From Deltaproteobacteria bacterium (GTDB taxonomy: Bacteria; Desulfobacterota; Desulfomonilia; UBA1062): a DNA stretch of 64,000 nt. The notes beneath the pieces were generated by a model. That model searched no databases. It had not been told where the DNA came from and worked only from the letters and a program-made list of their open reading frames with translations. The stretch is taken from NCBI GenBank assembly GCA_017992605.1, contig JAGOOG010000002.1, positions 169,261 through 233,260 of the forward strand, in the 5' to 3' direction. The position numbers and the translations under genes were made by a program. Of the stretch, positions 26,854 to 38,705 are shown piece after piece (the first letter of the stretch is position 1; each line of letters begins with the position of its first letter).

Positions 26854-27875
26854 AACACATTCCGCCAGAACTGTCCTCCTACCTCCGCGATCTATCACTT
26901 CAGGATCGCAGCCCGGCGTATCTCCTCATCGGGAGAAACGAGAACCTTGAGGACCTCAGCGGTGACCTCTCCCCGTATGGCCTGTCTCACCTCGATCTGG
27001 GGAAGCCCGCCATCGATCAGCTCCCCTTCCTCCAGGGATTACTGCCCCTGAGACAAACATCCCTCGCGCTTTCCTGCGTGCAGATCAATGACGGTCTCTG
27101 GACCGACATCCATATCATAAGAGCCGGTCGACAGCATTGGGTTCTGTTTCTCGCTCTTACCGAGGAGGAGCTTCTCCATCATCGGCTCTTTGAGAAGGCC
27201 AACGAGTACGGCGTGCTGCGCGACAAGCACACGAGCATCCTCGACCAGTATCTGGGCAGGGAACTGGTCAAGGCCCTGGATGACGGCCAGATCGTTCTCT
27301 GTGAATCGGGGGAGCGCAGGCAGGTGAGCATCCTCTTTGCAGACATTCGCGGATTCACCTCCTTCAGCGAGGCCAATGCGCCCGAAGTCGTCTTCGCAAC
27401 ATTGAACCGTTACCTGGACGCCATGATACCCCCTCTCATAGAAGAATCCGCCGTGGTGGACAAGATCCTGGGGGATGCAGTCATGGGGGTGTTCGGGATC
27501 CTCACCATGTCGGTATCGCCACCCCATCAGGCAGTGGTGGCGGCGATGAAGATACTGGACGCGGTCAGGGATCTCAACCGTCGCCTGTGCGAGGAGGGAA
27601 AACCCTTTCTCGAGGTGGGCATCGGCATATCTACCGGACCTGTGGCTGTTGGGATACTGGGAAGCTCGGCACGGAAGTCCTTCAGTGTTGTAGGCCACCA
27701 CGTCAATCTTTCTGCCAGGCTTCAGGAAAACGCCGTACCCCTCGAGGTCCTCGTGGACGAAAACACCTACCAGGAGATCGTTGCCTATCAGGGGGGGTTC
27801 CAGGCTACGAGCATCAAGCTCAAGGGGATCACAGACCCGGTGAGGGTGTATTCATACCGTATGTCTGGGGAGTAA
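26850..27875 (+). CDS. Class III adenylate/guanylate cyclase with N-terminal sensor-like domain
   Basis: A 341-residue protein. Residues 1-120 form a PAS-like or unassigned sensor region ending in a coiled linker (LFEKANEYGVLRDKHTS). Residues 155-335 are a class III cyclase domain with both metal aspartates, D165 (FADIRGF) and D209 (GDAVMGVFG), K205 for purine binding, and VVGHHVNLSARL. Catalytic residues look intact. The ATG overlaps the GTPase stop as ATGA, and both proteins are soluble, so a GTPase-controlled cyclase is a reasonable hypothesis. It differs from the GAF cyclase at 15.6 kb in its N-terminal domain. Confidence 0.88.
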   Translation: MKHIPPELSSYLRDLSLQDRSPAYLLIGRNENLEDLSGDLSPYGLSHLDLGKPAIDQLPFLQGLLPLRQTSLALSCVQINDGLWTDIHIIRAGRQHWVLFLALTEEELLHHRLFEKANEYGVLRDKHTSILDQYLGRELVKALDDGQIVLCESGERRQVSILFADIRGFTSFSEANAPEVVFATLNRYLDAMIPPLIEESAVVDKILGDAVMGVFGILTMSVSPPHQAVVAAMKILDAVRDLNRRLCEEGKPFLEVGIGISTGPVAVGILGSSARKSFSVVGHHVNLSARLQENAVPLEVLVDENTYQEIVAYQGGFQATSIKLKGITDPVRVYSYRMSGE

Positions 27876-28263
27876 GGATCGGCCTCCTCAAAAAGAAAAG
27901 ATCCTCACCATTCATCCGCTATTACAAAGTTTCATCTGGGTTAAGGGCTTTGTATTGTCCTCGTTTAATTGAACGCTCTCACGAAATAATCCTTGATGGG
28001 GAGCACCAGATCATCATGCGGCAAGCGTTGTGAGAGAAACACCCTGCCCCTGGGCCGCCATATTCTATTCCTTCTATTCAGCCTTATTTAATAACAATAA
28101 GATATTATTGAGCTAAGCGACCATCGGCATCATGTTCATTTAATAGTATATATTCTTAAATATATTTTAATACTTATGGGGATTGTTTATTGTTTATAAA
28201 CGGTTGTCCGTCATGATGTTTTCAAGAACTCCCAGTGTACGTGCCCGCAGTATGTGGTCTGTT
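27876..28263. other. AT-rich intergenic region between convergent cyclase and gyrA genes
   Basis: A 388-base stretch with no convincing gene. A 7-bp inverted repeat CTCTCAC (27976-27982) and GTGAGAG (28030-28036) spans 47 bases. From about 28080 to 28200 the base composition turns strikingly AT-rich compared with the rest of the window. Here lie two overlapping, mutually exclusive small hairpins: CTTATT/AATAAG (28083-28101) and CAATAA/TTATTG (28095-28110). No consensus DnaA box TTATCCACA and no clear terminator for either gene was found. Confidence 0.5.
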
Positions 28264-30690
28264 TTACTCCGCGTCTTCTTCGTTTACGTACTTTGTGAAG
28301 TCCACGATTTTCTCGTCTTCCTTCATGCGGATGGCACGCACGCCCTGGGTGGACCTCGTCCTTGTCGTCCTTATCTGCGATACCGGCATCCGTATGATCT
28401 GGCCCGAGCTCGAGATCAGCATGAGTTCATCCGTATCCTTCACCACCCGAATGCCGACCAGATCTCCCGTCTTTTTCGTTATGTGCACCGTATACACACC
28501 CTTGCCGGCACGATTCTGCACAGGGTATTTGCCCACTGGCGTTTTCTTCCCAAACCCGTACTCGGTAAGGTTGATGACCATGTCGTCATCACCTGTGATG
28601 ACATCCATCCCCACCACGGCATCTCCATCGTCCAGTTTGATGGCACGCACGCCCGCAGCCTGCCGTCCCATGACACGCACCTGATCGGTGGGGAAGATAA
28701 TGGCCTTGCCGGATCGGGCCGCCACGATGATCCGGGTGCTGCCTGTCGTGAGCCTCGCGGAAATCACCTCGTCTGACTGCTCCAGCGTGCAGGCAATGAT
28801 GCCCGTACGAACGATGTTGCGGAAATTCTTCAGCTCGGTACGCTTTATGGAGCCAAGGGCCGTTACCATGACCACCTCAGCCTCCATATCCATGTCCGCG
28901 GCAACAAGGATGGCGCATATACGCTCGTCCTTCTGTATGGGGCGGATATTGACTATGGGCACTCCCTTGAGCACTCTGTCGCGCTCAGGGATCTCGTAGA
29001 CCTTGGTGTGGTACACCCTTCCTTTGGTGGTGAAGTAGAGTATGGAGGTATGGTTGTTGGCCACAAAGATGTGCTCGATGAAATCCTCCTCGCCCATGGC
29101 CGCACCCTTGACTCCCACTCCTCCCCGCTTCTGGGTGCGGTACTTGTCGATCTCGGTGCGCTTCATGTAGCCCTTCTTCGTGATGGTGACAACCATCTTC
29201 TCATCCGGGATCAGGTCTTCCACATTGAAATCGCCTATGGTTCCCTTGAGGATCACGGTACGCCGCTCGTCAGAATAGGCTTCACTGATCTGCAGAAGTT
29301 CTGAGCGGATCACCTTCAGGAGTTCTTTCCTGTCGGACAGGATAAGTTCCAACCTGTGAATTTCCTTCATGAGGGTCTTGTGTTCGTCCGCAATCTTCTC
29401 GCGCTCCAGACCAGTGAGGCGCTGGAGTCGCATGTCCAGGATGGCCTGTGCCTGCACTTCAGTGAATGCAAAGCGCTCCATGAGGCTGGTCCTGGCCTCA
29501 TTCACGTTGGCGGACGCCTTTATGAGTGCCACGATCTCGTCGATGTGCTGGAGGGCCTTCAGGAGACCTTCCAGGATGTGGACTCGGTCTCTGGCCTTTC
29601 TGAGCTCGAAGATGCTCCGGCGGGTGACCACCTCCTCCCTGAAATCAAGAAAGGCCTGGAGCATATCCAGGAGGCCCATGACCGATGGTCTGCCGTTGTG
29701 GATGGCGAGCATGTTCATGGAGAACGAGGTCTGCAATGTGGTAAGCTTGTAGAGCTGGTTTTCTATGACCTCGGGCGGCGTTCCCCTCCTGAGCTCCACG
29801 ACCACGCGCATGCCGTCTTTGTCGGACTCGTCCCTGATGGTGGAGATGCCATCGATCTTCTTCTCCTGCGCCAGGACAGCAATACGCTCGACCAGGTCGG
29901 CCTTGTTCACGGCATAAGGGATCTCGGTGATGACCAGGCGGCTCTTGTTCGCATCCTCCTCCTTCTCCACCTTGCCCCGCACCGCGATGATGCCCCGGCC
30001 CGTGCGGTAGGCCTTCTCGATCTCTCCGCCCTCGAGAATCATGCCGCCTGTGGGGAAATCGGGCCCCGGGATGATCTTCATGACCTCGGGAAGCGTAATG
30101 GCGGGATTGTCGATGAGTGCCACGAGTGCAGTCATGAGTTCCCCCGCGTTGTGCGGGGGTATGCTCGTGGCCATCCCCACGGCAATGCCGGCAGAGCCGT
30201 TGAGAAGGAGGGAAGGGATACGGGACGGCAGCACATCGGGTTCCACCATGGACTCATCGTAGTTGGGGTGAAAATCCACCGTGTCCTTTTCTATGTCGGA
30301 GAGCATCTCCTCGGCGATGCGCGACATGCGTACCTCGGTGTACCTCATGGCAGCCGCCGGGTCCCCGTCCACGCTCCCGAAGTTGCCCTGGCCATCCACC
30401 AGGGTGTAGCGCATGGAGAAACCCTGGGCCATGCGCACAATGGCGTCGTACACGGCCTGGTCGCCGTGGGGGTGGTATTTGCCTATGACATCACCCACGA
30501 TGCGTGCCGATTTCTTGTACGGCCGGTTATGCGTGTTGCCCAGATCCTGCATGGCGTACAGGATGCGTCTGTGCACCGGCTTGAGCCCGTCCCTGGCGTC
30601 AGGTATGGCCCTGCCGATGATGACGCTCATGGAGTAATCAAGGTATGAGCGCCTCATCTCTTGGTCGATGGCAACCGTTGTCGTCTTCAT
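28264..30690 (-). CDS. gyrA: DNA gyrase subunit A
   Basis: Breakage-reunion subunit of gyrase, 808 residues. The active-site tyrosine is Y117 ([10 protein letters not shown]) and the GyrA box appears as QKRGGVG in the C-terminal beta-pinwheel. In the quinolone-contact helix the sequence is HGDQAVYD, so the position of E. coli Ser83 is Gln78 here. ATG 30690 has an excellent AAGGAG site, while the apparent upstream TTG has none. It follows gyrB by 36 bases and is probably co-transcribed with it. Together with GyrB it introduces negative supercoils with ATP. Confidence 0.98.
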   Translation of the reverse strand: MKTTTVAIDQEMRRSYLDYSMSVIIGRAIPDARDGLKPVHRRILYAMQDLGNTHNRPYKKSARIVGDVIGKYHPHGDQAVYDAIVRMAQGFSMRYTLVDGQGNFGSVDGDPAAAMRYTEVRMSRIAEEMLSDIEKDTVDFHPNYDESMVEPDVLPSRIPSLLLNGSAGIAVGMATSIPPHNAGELMTALVALIDNPAITLPEVMKIIPGPDFPTGGMILEGGEIEKAYRTGRGIIAVRGKVEKEEDANKSRLVITEIPYAVNKADLVERIAVLAQEKKIDGISTIRDESDKDGMRVVVELRRGTPPEVIENQLYKLTTLQTSFSMNMLAIHNGRPSVMGLLDMLQAFLDFREEVVTRRSIFELRKARDRVHILEGLLKALQHIDEIVALIKASANVNEARTSLMERFAFTEVQAQAILDMRLQRLTGLEREKIADEHKTLMKEIHRLELILSDRKELLKVIRSELLQISEAYSDERRTVILKGTIGDFNVEDLIPDEKMVVTITKKGYMKRTEIDKYRTQKRGGVGVKGAAMGEEDFIEHIFVANNHTSILYFTTKGRVYHTKVYEIPERDRVLKGVPIVNIRPIQKDERICAILVAADMDMEAEVVMVTALGSIKRTELKNFRNIVRTGIIACTLEQSDEVISARLTTGSTRIIVAARSGKAIIFPTDQVRVMGRQAAGVRAIKLDDGDAVVGMDVITGDDDMVINLTEYGFGKKTPVGKYPVQNRAGKGVYTVHITKKTGDLVGIRVVKDTDELMLISSSGQIIRMPVSQIRTTRTRSTQGVRAIRMKEDEKIVDFTKYVNEEDAE

Positions 30691-30726
30691 CAAAGCTCCT
30701 TAGGTAGTTCTCGTGAGGTCAAGGCA

Positions 30727-33105
<2,379 letters not shown>

Positions 33106-33122
33106 TTACCTTTGCGGTGTCA

Positions 33123-34247
33123 TCAGAATCTCATGGGCATGATGACCCATCTGCTTTCCTCATGGGAGCTGTCCATGACGAGACATGGTCCCTGGGGACC
33201 CTTGAGCATGATATCAGCTTCTCCGTCAATGAAGCTGAGACAGTCAACGAAATAACGGGGGTTGAACGAGATCTCCACCTCTTCCCCTGTGTGTTCACAC
33301 GATATGGCGGTATCGACCTCGCCCTGTTCGGGGTTGTTGGCATAAACGATGGTCCTGTCTTTTTTGAATGACAGCCGTACACAGCTGGCGAGCTCGGAAA
33401 CCATGGCAACGCATACCTTGAGAACTCCCATGAGCTCCTGTGCATTGATGCGGGTGACAATGGGGTATGCTTCGTTGGCCACGATACCGCGGTAGTCTGG
33501 AAACTTTCCGTCGAAGAGCCTGACCGTCGCCGTGGTCTCTTCTGACACGAAATACAGGGAATCCCTGGTAAGAACTATCCGGGCTGCCTCCTCCTTTCCA
33601 TCCATGAGTCTCCTGAGTTCCTGAAGACCCTTGCGGGGCACTATTATACCCTCTCCCATGTCAAGCTTTCCCTCCACCCTGCATCGTGAAATGGAGAGTC
33701 GCCGACTGTCGGTGGTCACCATCTCTATGTACGTGTGTTTCGGTTCGTCTACCCTGGCTACGAGGAGCGCACCTCCGAGCGAATACTTGGTATCACTCTC
33801 GGAAGAGGTCGGTATGGAAAAAATGGTCCGCTCGATCAGCGGCTTCATGACCTCGACCGGGAATGAAAACCCGCTCTGAGGGACGGACAGATCGATGGTT
33901 GGAAACTCTTCCGGGTCCATGATGTTCATCTTGACCTTTTTGTTGCCAACAGAAAGGTTAGCCCGCGAATGGTCGTCTGTCCAGAAGAGGAGCTCCTCGT
34001 CGGGAAGTTCCCGTATGATATCGTAGAACCCCTTGGCATTGATGGCGCAGGATCCTGGAGCATCCACCTGACAGTCCGCCTTCACCTGAATGGAGGTGTG
34101 AAGATCCGTCGCCTTGACGGACAACGATCCCTTTGTCGACTCCATGAGGACATGGCTCAGGATGGGCAGTGTGGATTTCCTCTCGGTAAACCCTTGAACC
34201 TTTGCCAGCATGTTCTGCAGGTCACTCTTCGAGATTGTACATTTCAT
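33123..34247 (-). CDS. dnaN: DNA polymerase III beta subunit (sliding clamp)
   Basis: Ring-shaped dimeric clamp that tethers the replicative polymerase. The 374-residue product contains the three clamp domains, with KGFYDIIRELPDEE in the first half and the C-terminal WVIMPMRF matching the conserved VMPMR(L/I) end. ATG 34247 has GAGGAG nine bases upstream. It is followed closely by gyrB and gyrA. DnaA is not encoded upstream, which differs from the common dnaA-dnaN arrangement; parB lies there instead, 180 bases away. Confidence 0.97.
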   Translation of the reverse strand: MKCTISKSDLQNMLAKVQGFTERKSTLPILSHVLMESTKGSLSVKATDLHTSIQVKADCQVDAPGSCAINAKGFYDIIRELPDEELLFWTDDHSRANLSVGNKKVKMNIMDPEEFPTIDLSVPQSGFSFPVEVMKPLIERTIFSIPTSSESDTKYSLGGALLVARVDEPKHTYIEMVTTDSRRLSISRCRVEGKLDMGEGIIVPRKGLQELRRLMDGKEEAARIVLTRDSLYFVSEETTATVRLFDGKFPDYRGIVANEAYPIVTRINAQELMGVLKVCVAMVSELASCVRLSFKKDRTIVYANNPEQGEVDTAISCEHTGEEVEISFNPRYFVDCLSFIDGEADIMLKGPQGPCLVMDSSHEESRWVIMPMRF

Positions 34248-34427
34248 GACTTTATACTCCTCACAGGGATAAATCTTATACTATTAATGTCCTTGTCAAT
34301 ATGTCCAGATCTTATGCAACCATTTCTATTCCCTTAAGAAAAGGCAACAGCGATCACGTCGGTAACTTCCCGTTTTCTCCAATCTTCTCCATGATGTTGT
34401 TCATATGTTCATAAAGGGCTGAATGAA

Positions 34428-35279
34428 TCATAGAGGAGATCCAGTGCGGATAAGTTCATGAACGATCCTTCCGAGTTCATCGCGTGAAGAAACCTCGATC
34501 GTGATCTTGCCCTTGTGTTTCGTCCAGGAACACGAAACCTTGGTGGAAAAAAAATCCGAGAGTTGTGAGGAAATCCTCTCCAGTTCGGAGTCTTTCCGGG
34601 AAAGCGAGGGAGAACTTGTCCTCGAACTGGTGGCACGCTGTTCTGCCTCACGAACACTCAATCCCTTGGATAGTATCTTCTGGAAGAGGGTGCGACGGCC
34701 TTCTTCCGTATCAACCATGAGTATGGCCCTGGCGTGACCCGGCGAGATGGAGCCATCCCTGAGCGCTGACTTCATATCCTCGGGGAGACCGAGGAGACGC
34801 AGGGCATTCGTAATGGTGGACCTGTCTCTCATGACCGAATCGGCAATCTCCTGATGGGTAAGCCCGAACTGTTCCTTCAGCGTGGCATATGCCTCGGACT
34901 CTTCCATGGGATTGAGGTCTTCACGCTGGATGTTCTCGATGAGAGAGAGCTTGAAAGAGTCATCGTCAGATACATCCTTTACTATGACAGGAACCCTCGT
35001 GATGCCTGCCAATCTGCAGGCATGGTATCGACGCTCTCCGGCAATTATCTCGTACCTGGAGTTGAACTTTCTAACCAGAATCGGCGAGAGGAGGCCGTGA
35101 AGCTTTATGGATTGGGCGAGTTCAGAGAGTTTTTCCTGATCGATGCTTTTTCTGGGCTGTATGGGGTTGGGACGTATCTCATCGAGCGAGAGCTCCATCA
35201 CGTTGGAAGCCGCAGATGACTTGTCATCGACAGGAATGAGCGCGTCGATGCCCTTACCGAGTCGAGGCCTTGCCTTCAT
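34428..35279 (-). CDS. parB: Chromosome partitioning protein ParB
   Basis: CTP-dependent DNA clamp that loads at parS and spreads, bringing SMC to the origin region. The 283-residue product begins with the ParA-stimulating N-terminal tail (ARPRLGKGIDALI), followed by the CTP-binding ParB/Sulfiredoxin domain (LRP-like PNPIQPRK, GERRYHACRLAG, ENIQREDLNP) and a helix-turn-helix (LTHQEIADSVMRDRSTITNALRLL) that recognises parS. The C-terminal 45 residues are the dimerisation domain. ATG 35279 lies within the end of parA, giving a 26-base overlap and coupling. Confidence 0.96.
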   Translation of the reverse strand: MKARPRLGKGIDALIPVDDKSSAASNVMELSLDEIRPNPIQPRKSIDQEKLSELAQSIKLHGLLSPILVRKFNSRYEIIAGERRYHACRLAGITRVPVIVKDVSDDDSFKLSLIENIQREDLNPMEESEAYATLKEQFGLTHQEIADSVMRDRSTITNALRLLGLPEDMKSALRDGSISPGHARAILMVDTEEGRRTLFQKILSKGLSVREAEQRATSSRTSSPSLSRKDSELERISSQLSDFFSTKVSCSWTKHKGKITIEVSSRDELGRIVHELIRTGSPL

Positions 35280-36048
35280 TGACAACCTCCCTGCTCAATA
35301 ATTCCTTTGCGAGCATCAGATAGTGCTGGGCGCCCTTGGAAGAAATGTCATAGAGACAGATGGGGAGCCCATGGCTCGGGGCCTCGCACAACCTCGTGTT
35401 GCGCGGGATAACAGTGGTGAACACCTGCGAGTTGAAATGGTCACGCATATTGACCGACACCTCGTGGCTGAGCCTTGTCCTGGTGTCGAACATGGTCAGC
35501 AGAAATCCCTCGATGACCAGGGAGGGGTTCAGCCGTTTCTTTACCAGCTGGAAGGTGTTCAAGAGGCTCTTGATCCCTTCGAGGGCATAGTATTCGCATT
35601 GAACCGGAATGAGGAGCGAGTGGGACGCGGTAAGTGCGTTGAGGGTGAGAAGGCCAAGAGAGGGAGGGCAGTCTATGATCAGAAAGTCGAAGGGCGTTAC
35701 GAGGCCGCCGATGGCATCGGCAATGATTCTTTCTCTCATGGAGACGTCCATGAGCTCCACGTCTGTCCCGACCAGATCGGTATGGCTAGGAGCGAGGGAA
35801 AGCCCACTGACCTTCGATACGGTGATAACGGCATCGAGGGGCTGTTGGCCCAGCATGACGTGGTACATGTGAGCCTGAAGGGTCGCCGGATCGAGACCGA
35901 GCCCTGTCGTGGCATTGGCCTGAGGGTCCAGGTCTATGATGAGCGTCTGCTGTCCCAGGAGTGCGAGCGAGGCGCCCAGATTTATGGCGGTCGTAGTCTT
36001 TCCGACACCACCCTTCTGATTGGAAATACTGATTATCCTGCGAGGCAC
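35254..36048 (-). CDS. parA: Chromosome partitioning ATPase ParA (Soj-like)
   Basis: ParA-type ATPase that moves ParB-parS complexes. The 264-residue product has the deviant Walker A KGGVGKT at 12-18, Walker A' LIIDLDPQANATTGLG and Walker B FLIIDCPPSLGLLT. It lacks an N-terminal DNA-binding domain, as expected of chromosomal Soj. The start is GTG 36048 with only a weak ribosome site. A parS site lies 41 bases upstream, so ParB binding could affect parAB expression. Confidence 0.96.
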   Translation of the reverse strand: MPRRIISISNQKGGVGKTTTAINLGASLALLGQQTLIIDLDPQANATTGLGLDPATLQAHMYHVMLGQQPLDAVITVSKVSGLSLAPSHTDLVGTDVELMDVSMRERIIADAIGGLVTPFDFLIIDCPPSLGLLTLNALTASHSLLIPVQCEYYALEGIKSLLNTFQLVKKRLNPSLVIEGFLLTMFDTRTRLSHEVSVNMRDHFNSQVFTTVIPRNTRLCEAPSHGLPICLYDISSKGAQHYLMLAKELLSREVVNEGKASTR

Positions 36049-36088
36049 AATCGTGAACTACCATAAAAACGGGGAAAGATGAATAAAA

Positions 36089-36104
36089 AGTTTCACGTGA
36101 AACA
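36089..36104. promoter_or_regulatory. parS centromere site
   Basis: The 16-mer AGTTTCACGTGAAACA matches the bacterial parS consensus TGTTTCACGTGAAACA at 15 of 16 positions and contains the full 14-base palindrome GTTTCACGTGAAAC (36090-36103). It lies just upstream of parA, the expected place near the replication origin. ParB encoded next to it should bind here and load SMC. No second parS copy was noticed in the window. Confidence 0.93.
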
Positions 36105-36170
36105 ACCCAGACCAGAGCACATGGGGAGAGGGGTTTGATGGACAATCAACTGTTTGATAACGTTAAAGTA

Positions 36171-36695
36171 TTAGAACTTAAGTCCGCCCGGGAAGAAGAG
36201 GATGACATTACAGATGAGGAGCAGGATGACGACGATCCAGGCCATGGTGATATCGCTTCTGCGTGCAACAATGCGTTCTCTCATCTGGAGCAGGCCCTGC
36301 CCGATGATCTCTTCCCCGGCAACGAGCTTGATGTCGTCGATAATGGCTGCAAAATCCTCGAAACTGTTCGGGATAAGCATATATTTTTTTGATGTGATGC
36401 CGATGAACTGTCGAGAGCCGAAGGTGATGCCGTCGATGAGCTTGATATCCTCAAAGGCGGCGGTGTTCGATCCGAAAAGGCTCTTCATGATTATGCCCGA
36501 ATCGGTGATGGTGAGCCGTTTTACCAGGTTGTTCACGGTGAAGAGATAGAACAGGATCACGAGCAGAGAGGCCATTATGAGGATCCTTGTTTCATACCCC
36601 CGCTGGAACACGTCCACGAACACCGGTATGGAAATCAGGACTCCCAGGATCATCGGCGTTTTAAGGGATTTTTTTATCTTGTAAACCTTCTGCAT
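36171..36695 (-). CDS. Hypothetical membrane protein with PH-like domain
   Basis: A 174-residue protein I cannot name. Two hydrophobic segments at about 15-30 and 39-56 (ILIMASLLVILFYLFTV) are followed by a soluble part at about 57-140 whose pattern (VKRLTITDSGIIMKSLFG, FEDIKLIDGITFG, MLIPNSFEDFAAII) resembles bacterial PH domains, and then a last span near the C-terminus (IVVILLLICNVILFF). ATG 36695 is chosen with GAGGA just upstream; the longer frame would overlap the divergent suhB gene. It sits next to parS and parA, but no functional link is shown. Confidence 0.7.
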   Translation of the reverse strand: MQKVYKIKKSLKTPMILGVLISIPVFVDVFQRGYETRILIMASLLVILFYLFTVNNLVKRLTITDSGIIMKSLFGSNTAAFEDIKLIDGITFGSRQFIGITSKKYMLIPNSFEDFAAIIDDIKLVAGEEIIGQGLLQMRERIVARRSDITMAWIVVILLLICNVILFFPGGLKF

Positions 36696-36738
36696 GTCCT
36701 CTATGTTACATAAAACTAGTTTCTTGACAAGTGGAGCC

Positions 36739-37506
36739 ATGCTGGATTTTGCCATACGCCTGGGCAAGCGGGCGGGAGAGTACCTCAAGGATCATCTCCT
36801 TCATGAGTTAACTATAGAGCACAAAGGCCGGATTGATCTGGTCACGAACATCGACCGCCAGTCTGAGAGCAGAATCGTGACCGAAATAGAACGGGCGTTT
36901 CCCGACCACGGCATATTCGCTGAGGAAGGATATCTCAAAAAGGGGGTATCGCCCTATACCTGGGTCATCGATCCTATGGACGGGACCACGAACTTCATTC
37001 ATCGCATCCCGTTTTTCTGTGTATCCATCGCCCTACTGAAGGATAGGGAACCTGCTCTTGGTGTATGCTGCAATCCAATGGGCAATGAAACGTTTTGGGC
37101 ACAGACGGGCAAAGGGGCCTACCGTAATGGAGCGCACCTAAAGGTCTCGCGCACAGAGCGAATGATCGATTCGTTGGTTGCCACGGGATTTCCCTATGAC
37201 GGAGACGACATCGGCATGCTGATGAGGCGTTTTTCCCGTATACTGAGAAAGGCCCAGGGCATCAGGAGGCTCGGGTCAGCCGCTCTGGACCTGTGCTATG
37301 TCGCCAGCGGTTCTTTCGATGCATTCTGGGAACAGGGCTTGAAGCCCTGGGACATGGCCGCCGGGGTAGTCATTCTACGGGAGGCTGGCGGCATGGTTTC
37401 CGGCATCGACGGCACCCCCTTTGACCTGTACAGGGGTGACATTCTCGCGAGTAATTCAAGGGTTCACGAAGAGCTTCAGCGGTGCATGAACGATGGGCAT
37501 AATTGA
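36739..37506 (+). CDS. suhB: Inositol monophosphatase family protein
   Basis: Magnesium-dependent phosphatase of the IMPase/SuhB family, 255 residues. The metal-binding signature WVIDPMDGTTNFIHRIP and the second motif WEQGLKPWDMAAGVVILREAGG are both complete, with the upstream glutamate in FAEEGYLKKG. Substrate may be inositol phosphate or a related sugar phosphate; SuhB of E. coli also acts in rRNA antitermination, which is interesting since nusA is downstream, but that role cannot be judged here. ATG 36739 is preceded by GGAG and begins a plus-strand operon with tatD. Confidence 0.9.
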   Translation: MLDFAIRLGKRAGEYLKDHLLHELTIEHKGRIDLVTNIDRQSESRIVTEIERAFPDHGIFAEEGYLKKGVSPYTWVIDPMDGTTNFIHRIPFFCVSIALLKDREPALGVCCNPMGNETFWAQTGKGAYRNGAHLKVSRTERMIDSLVATGFPYDGDDIGMLMRRFSRILRKAQGIRRLGSAALDLCYVASGSFDAFWEQGLKPWDMAAGVVILREAGGMVSGIDGTPFDLYRGDILASNSRVHEELQRCMNDGHN

Positions 37507-38293
37507 CTCCCACAACCATATCCACTTCAGGGAATTCAACAAGGATCGACAGGCCGTCATGGACAGGGCGGCATCCGCCGGCATCCGGACCATGCTGGCC
37601 GTGGGCATCGATCCGAAGGACTGCGCAAGGGCGGTGCAAACGGCATGTACATACCCGGGCGTCTATGTTGCCGTGGGTATCCATCCGCAGAATGGAGGAA
37701 AGCATACCCGCGAAGATGTATTCGCCCTCAGTTCGCTGCATGCGGATAAGGTGGTCGCCGTAGGCGAAACAGGTTTCGATCTGTACCGAACGCCCCACAG
37801 CGCCGAGGACCAGGAAGATCTATTCCGTGCACACATCGAACTTGCACAGCACATGAGGCTCCCCATCGTCATACATGACCGGGAGGCTCACCGGCAGACC
37901 ATGCATGTACTCGACGATACGGGTGCGTGGGGCCTCGGCGGGGTGTTCCATTGCTTCTCGGGAGACGCCGACCTTGCTCGGACCGTTGTGCGTAAGGGGT
38001 TCCTCGTTTCCATACCCGGTGTCGTGACCTTCAGGAATGCCTCTCCTTTGAAGGACGTGGTTCGGGCGTTACCCCTCGAACACCTTCTCGTGGAGACAGA
38101 CGCGCCGTACCTCACCCCTGAGCCTTACCGGGGGAAAAGAAACGAGCCCCTGTACACAGTCAGGACCGTCGAGGAGATAGCCCGAATCAAGGGTGTCACC
38201 CCCGATGAGGTTGCCCGCAGGACGACGGAGAATTTCAGCAGGCTCTTCTTGGGAGGGAAACCAGCCGCTGGCAACCAAATGAAGACAGAGTGA
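37493..38293 (+). CDS. tatD: TatD family metal-dependent hydrolase (DNase-like)
   Basis: A 266-residue TIM-barrel hydrolase. Metal ligands are visible in order: HNH (H7 and H9 in DSHNHIHF), the glutamate of AVGETGFDLYR, the histidines of IVIHDRE and GVFHCFSG, and the aspartate of LVETDAPYL. TatD proteins act as 3'-5' exonucleases on DNA and some as D-aminoacyl-tRNA deacylases. It overlaps the suhB end by 14 bases and is followed by yjbQ after 13 bases, so it lies in the same operon. Confidence 0.93.
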   Translation: MGIIDSHNHIHFREFNKDRQAVMDRAASAGIRTMLAVGIDPKDCARAVQTACTYPGVYVAVGIHPQNGGKHTREDVFALSSLHADKVVAVGETGFDLYRTPHSAEDQEDLFRAHIELAQHMRLPIVIHDREAHRQTMHVLDDTGAWGLGGVFHCFSGDADLARTVVRKGFLVSIPGVVTFRNASPLKDVVRALPLEHLLVETDAPYLTPEPYRGKRNEPLYTVRTVEEIARIKGVTPDEVARRTTENFSRLFLGGKPAAGNQMKTE

Positions 38294-38306
38294 CGGGGAA
38301 CGAGAG

Positions 38307-38705
38307 ATGATCAAGAGAATCGAACTCCAGACGACCTCACGGATTCAGCACATAGACATCACAGCCCAGGTGAAGGGCATACTTCGCAACGAGGGGATCT
38401 CGGCGGGGATCATGGTGGTATTTGTTCCACACACCACCTGCGGTGTCACGATCAACGAAAACGCAGACCCATCGGTGAAAGAGGACATCACAACGCTCCT
38501 GAGCAAGCTTGTCCCTGCGGACGGGAGTTACCGCCATGCGGAGGGCAATTCAGATGCCCACATCAAGGCGAGCCTGCTCGGATCGAGCGTGACCGTCATC
38601 GTGGAAAGCGGGGCACTGATCCTCGGGACATGGCAGGGTATCTTTCTCGCCGAGTTTGACGGACCGAGAAAGAGGTCCATCCTCATCAAGGTCATTCCTG
38701 AATAG
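38307..38705 (+). CDS. yjbQ: YjbQ family protein (secondary thiamine-phosphate synthase enzyme family)
   Basis: A 132-residue single-domain protein with all three YjbQ blocks: HTTCGVTINENADPSVKEDI, HAEGNSDAHIKASLLG and LGTWQGIFLAEFDGPRKR. The conserved histidines and acidic residues suggest a metal site. The E. coli homologue has a weak thiamine-phosphate synthase activity, and the true role is uncertain. It is last in the suhB-tatD-yjbQ group. About 150 bases separate it from the tRNA-Gly gene. Confidence 0.92.
   Translation: MIKRIELQTTSRIQHIDITAQVKGILRNEGISAGIMVVFVPHTTCGVTINENADPSVKEDITTLLSKLVPADGSYRHAEGNSDAHIKASLLGSSVTVIVESGALILGTWQGIFLAEFDGPRKRSILIKVIPE

Noticed and set aside
27876..28263. 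A replication origin in the AT-rich region
   Set aside because: No DnaA boxes were recognised and there is no dnaA nearby, so it is reported only as an AT-rich block.
34275..34299. TTGACA and TATAAG before dnaN on the minus strand
   Set aside because: The spacer between the two is 13 bases, too short for sigma70. No alternative -10 at 16-18 bases is convincing.
36724..36729. TTGACA just before suhB as a promoter
   Set aside because: It lies only ten bases before the ATG, leaving no room for a -10 element.
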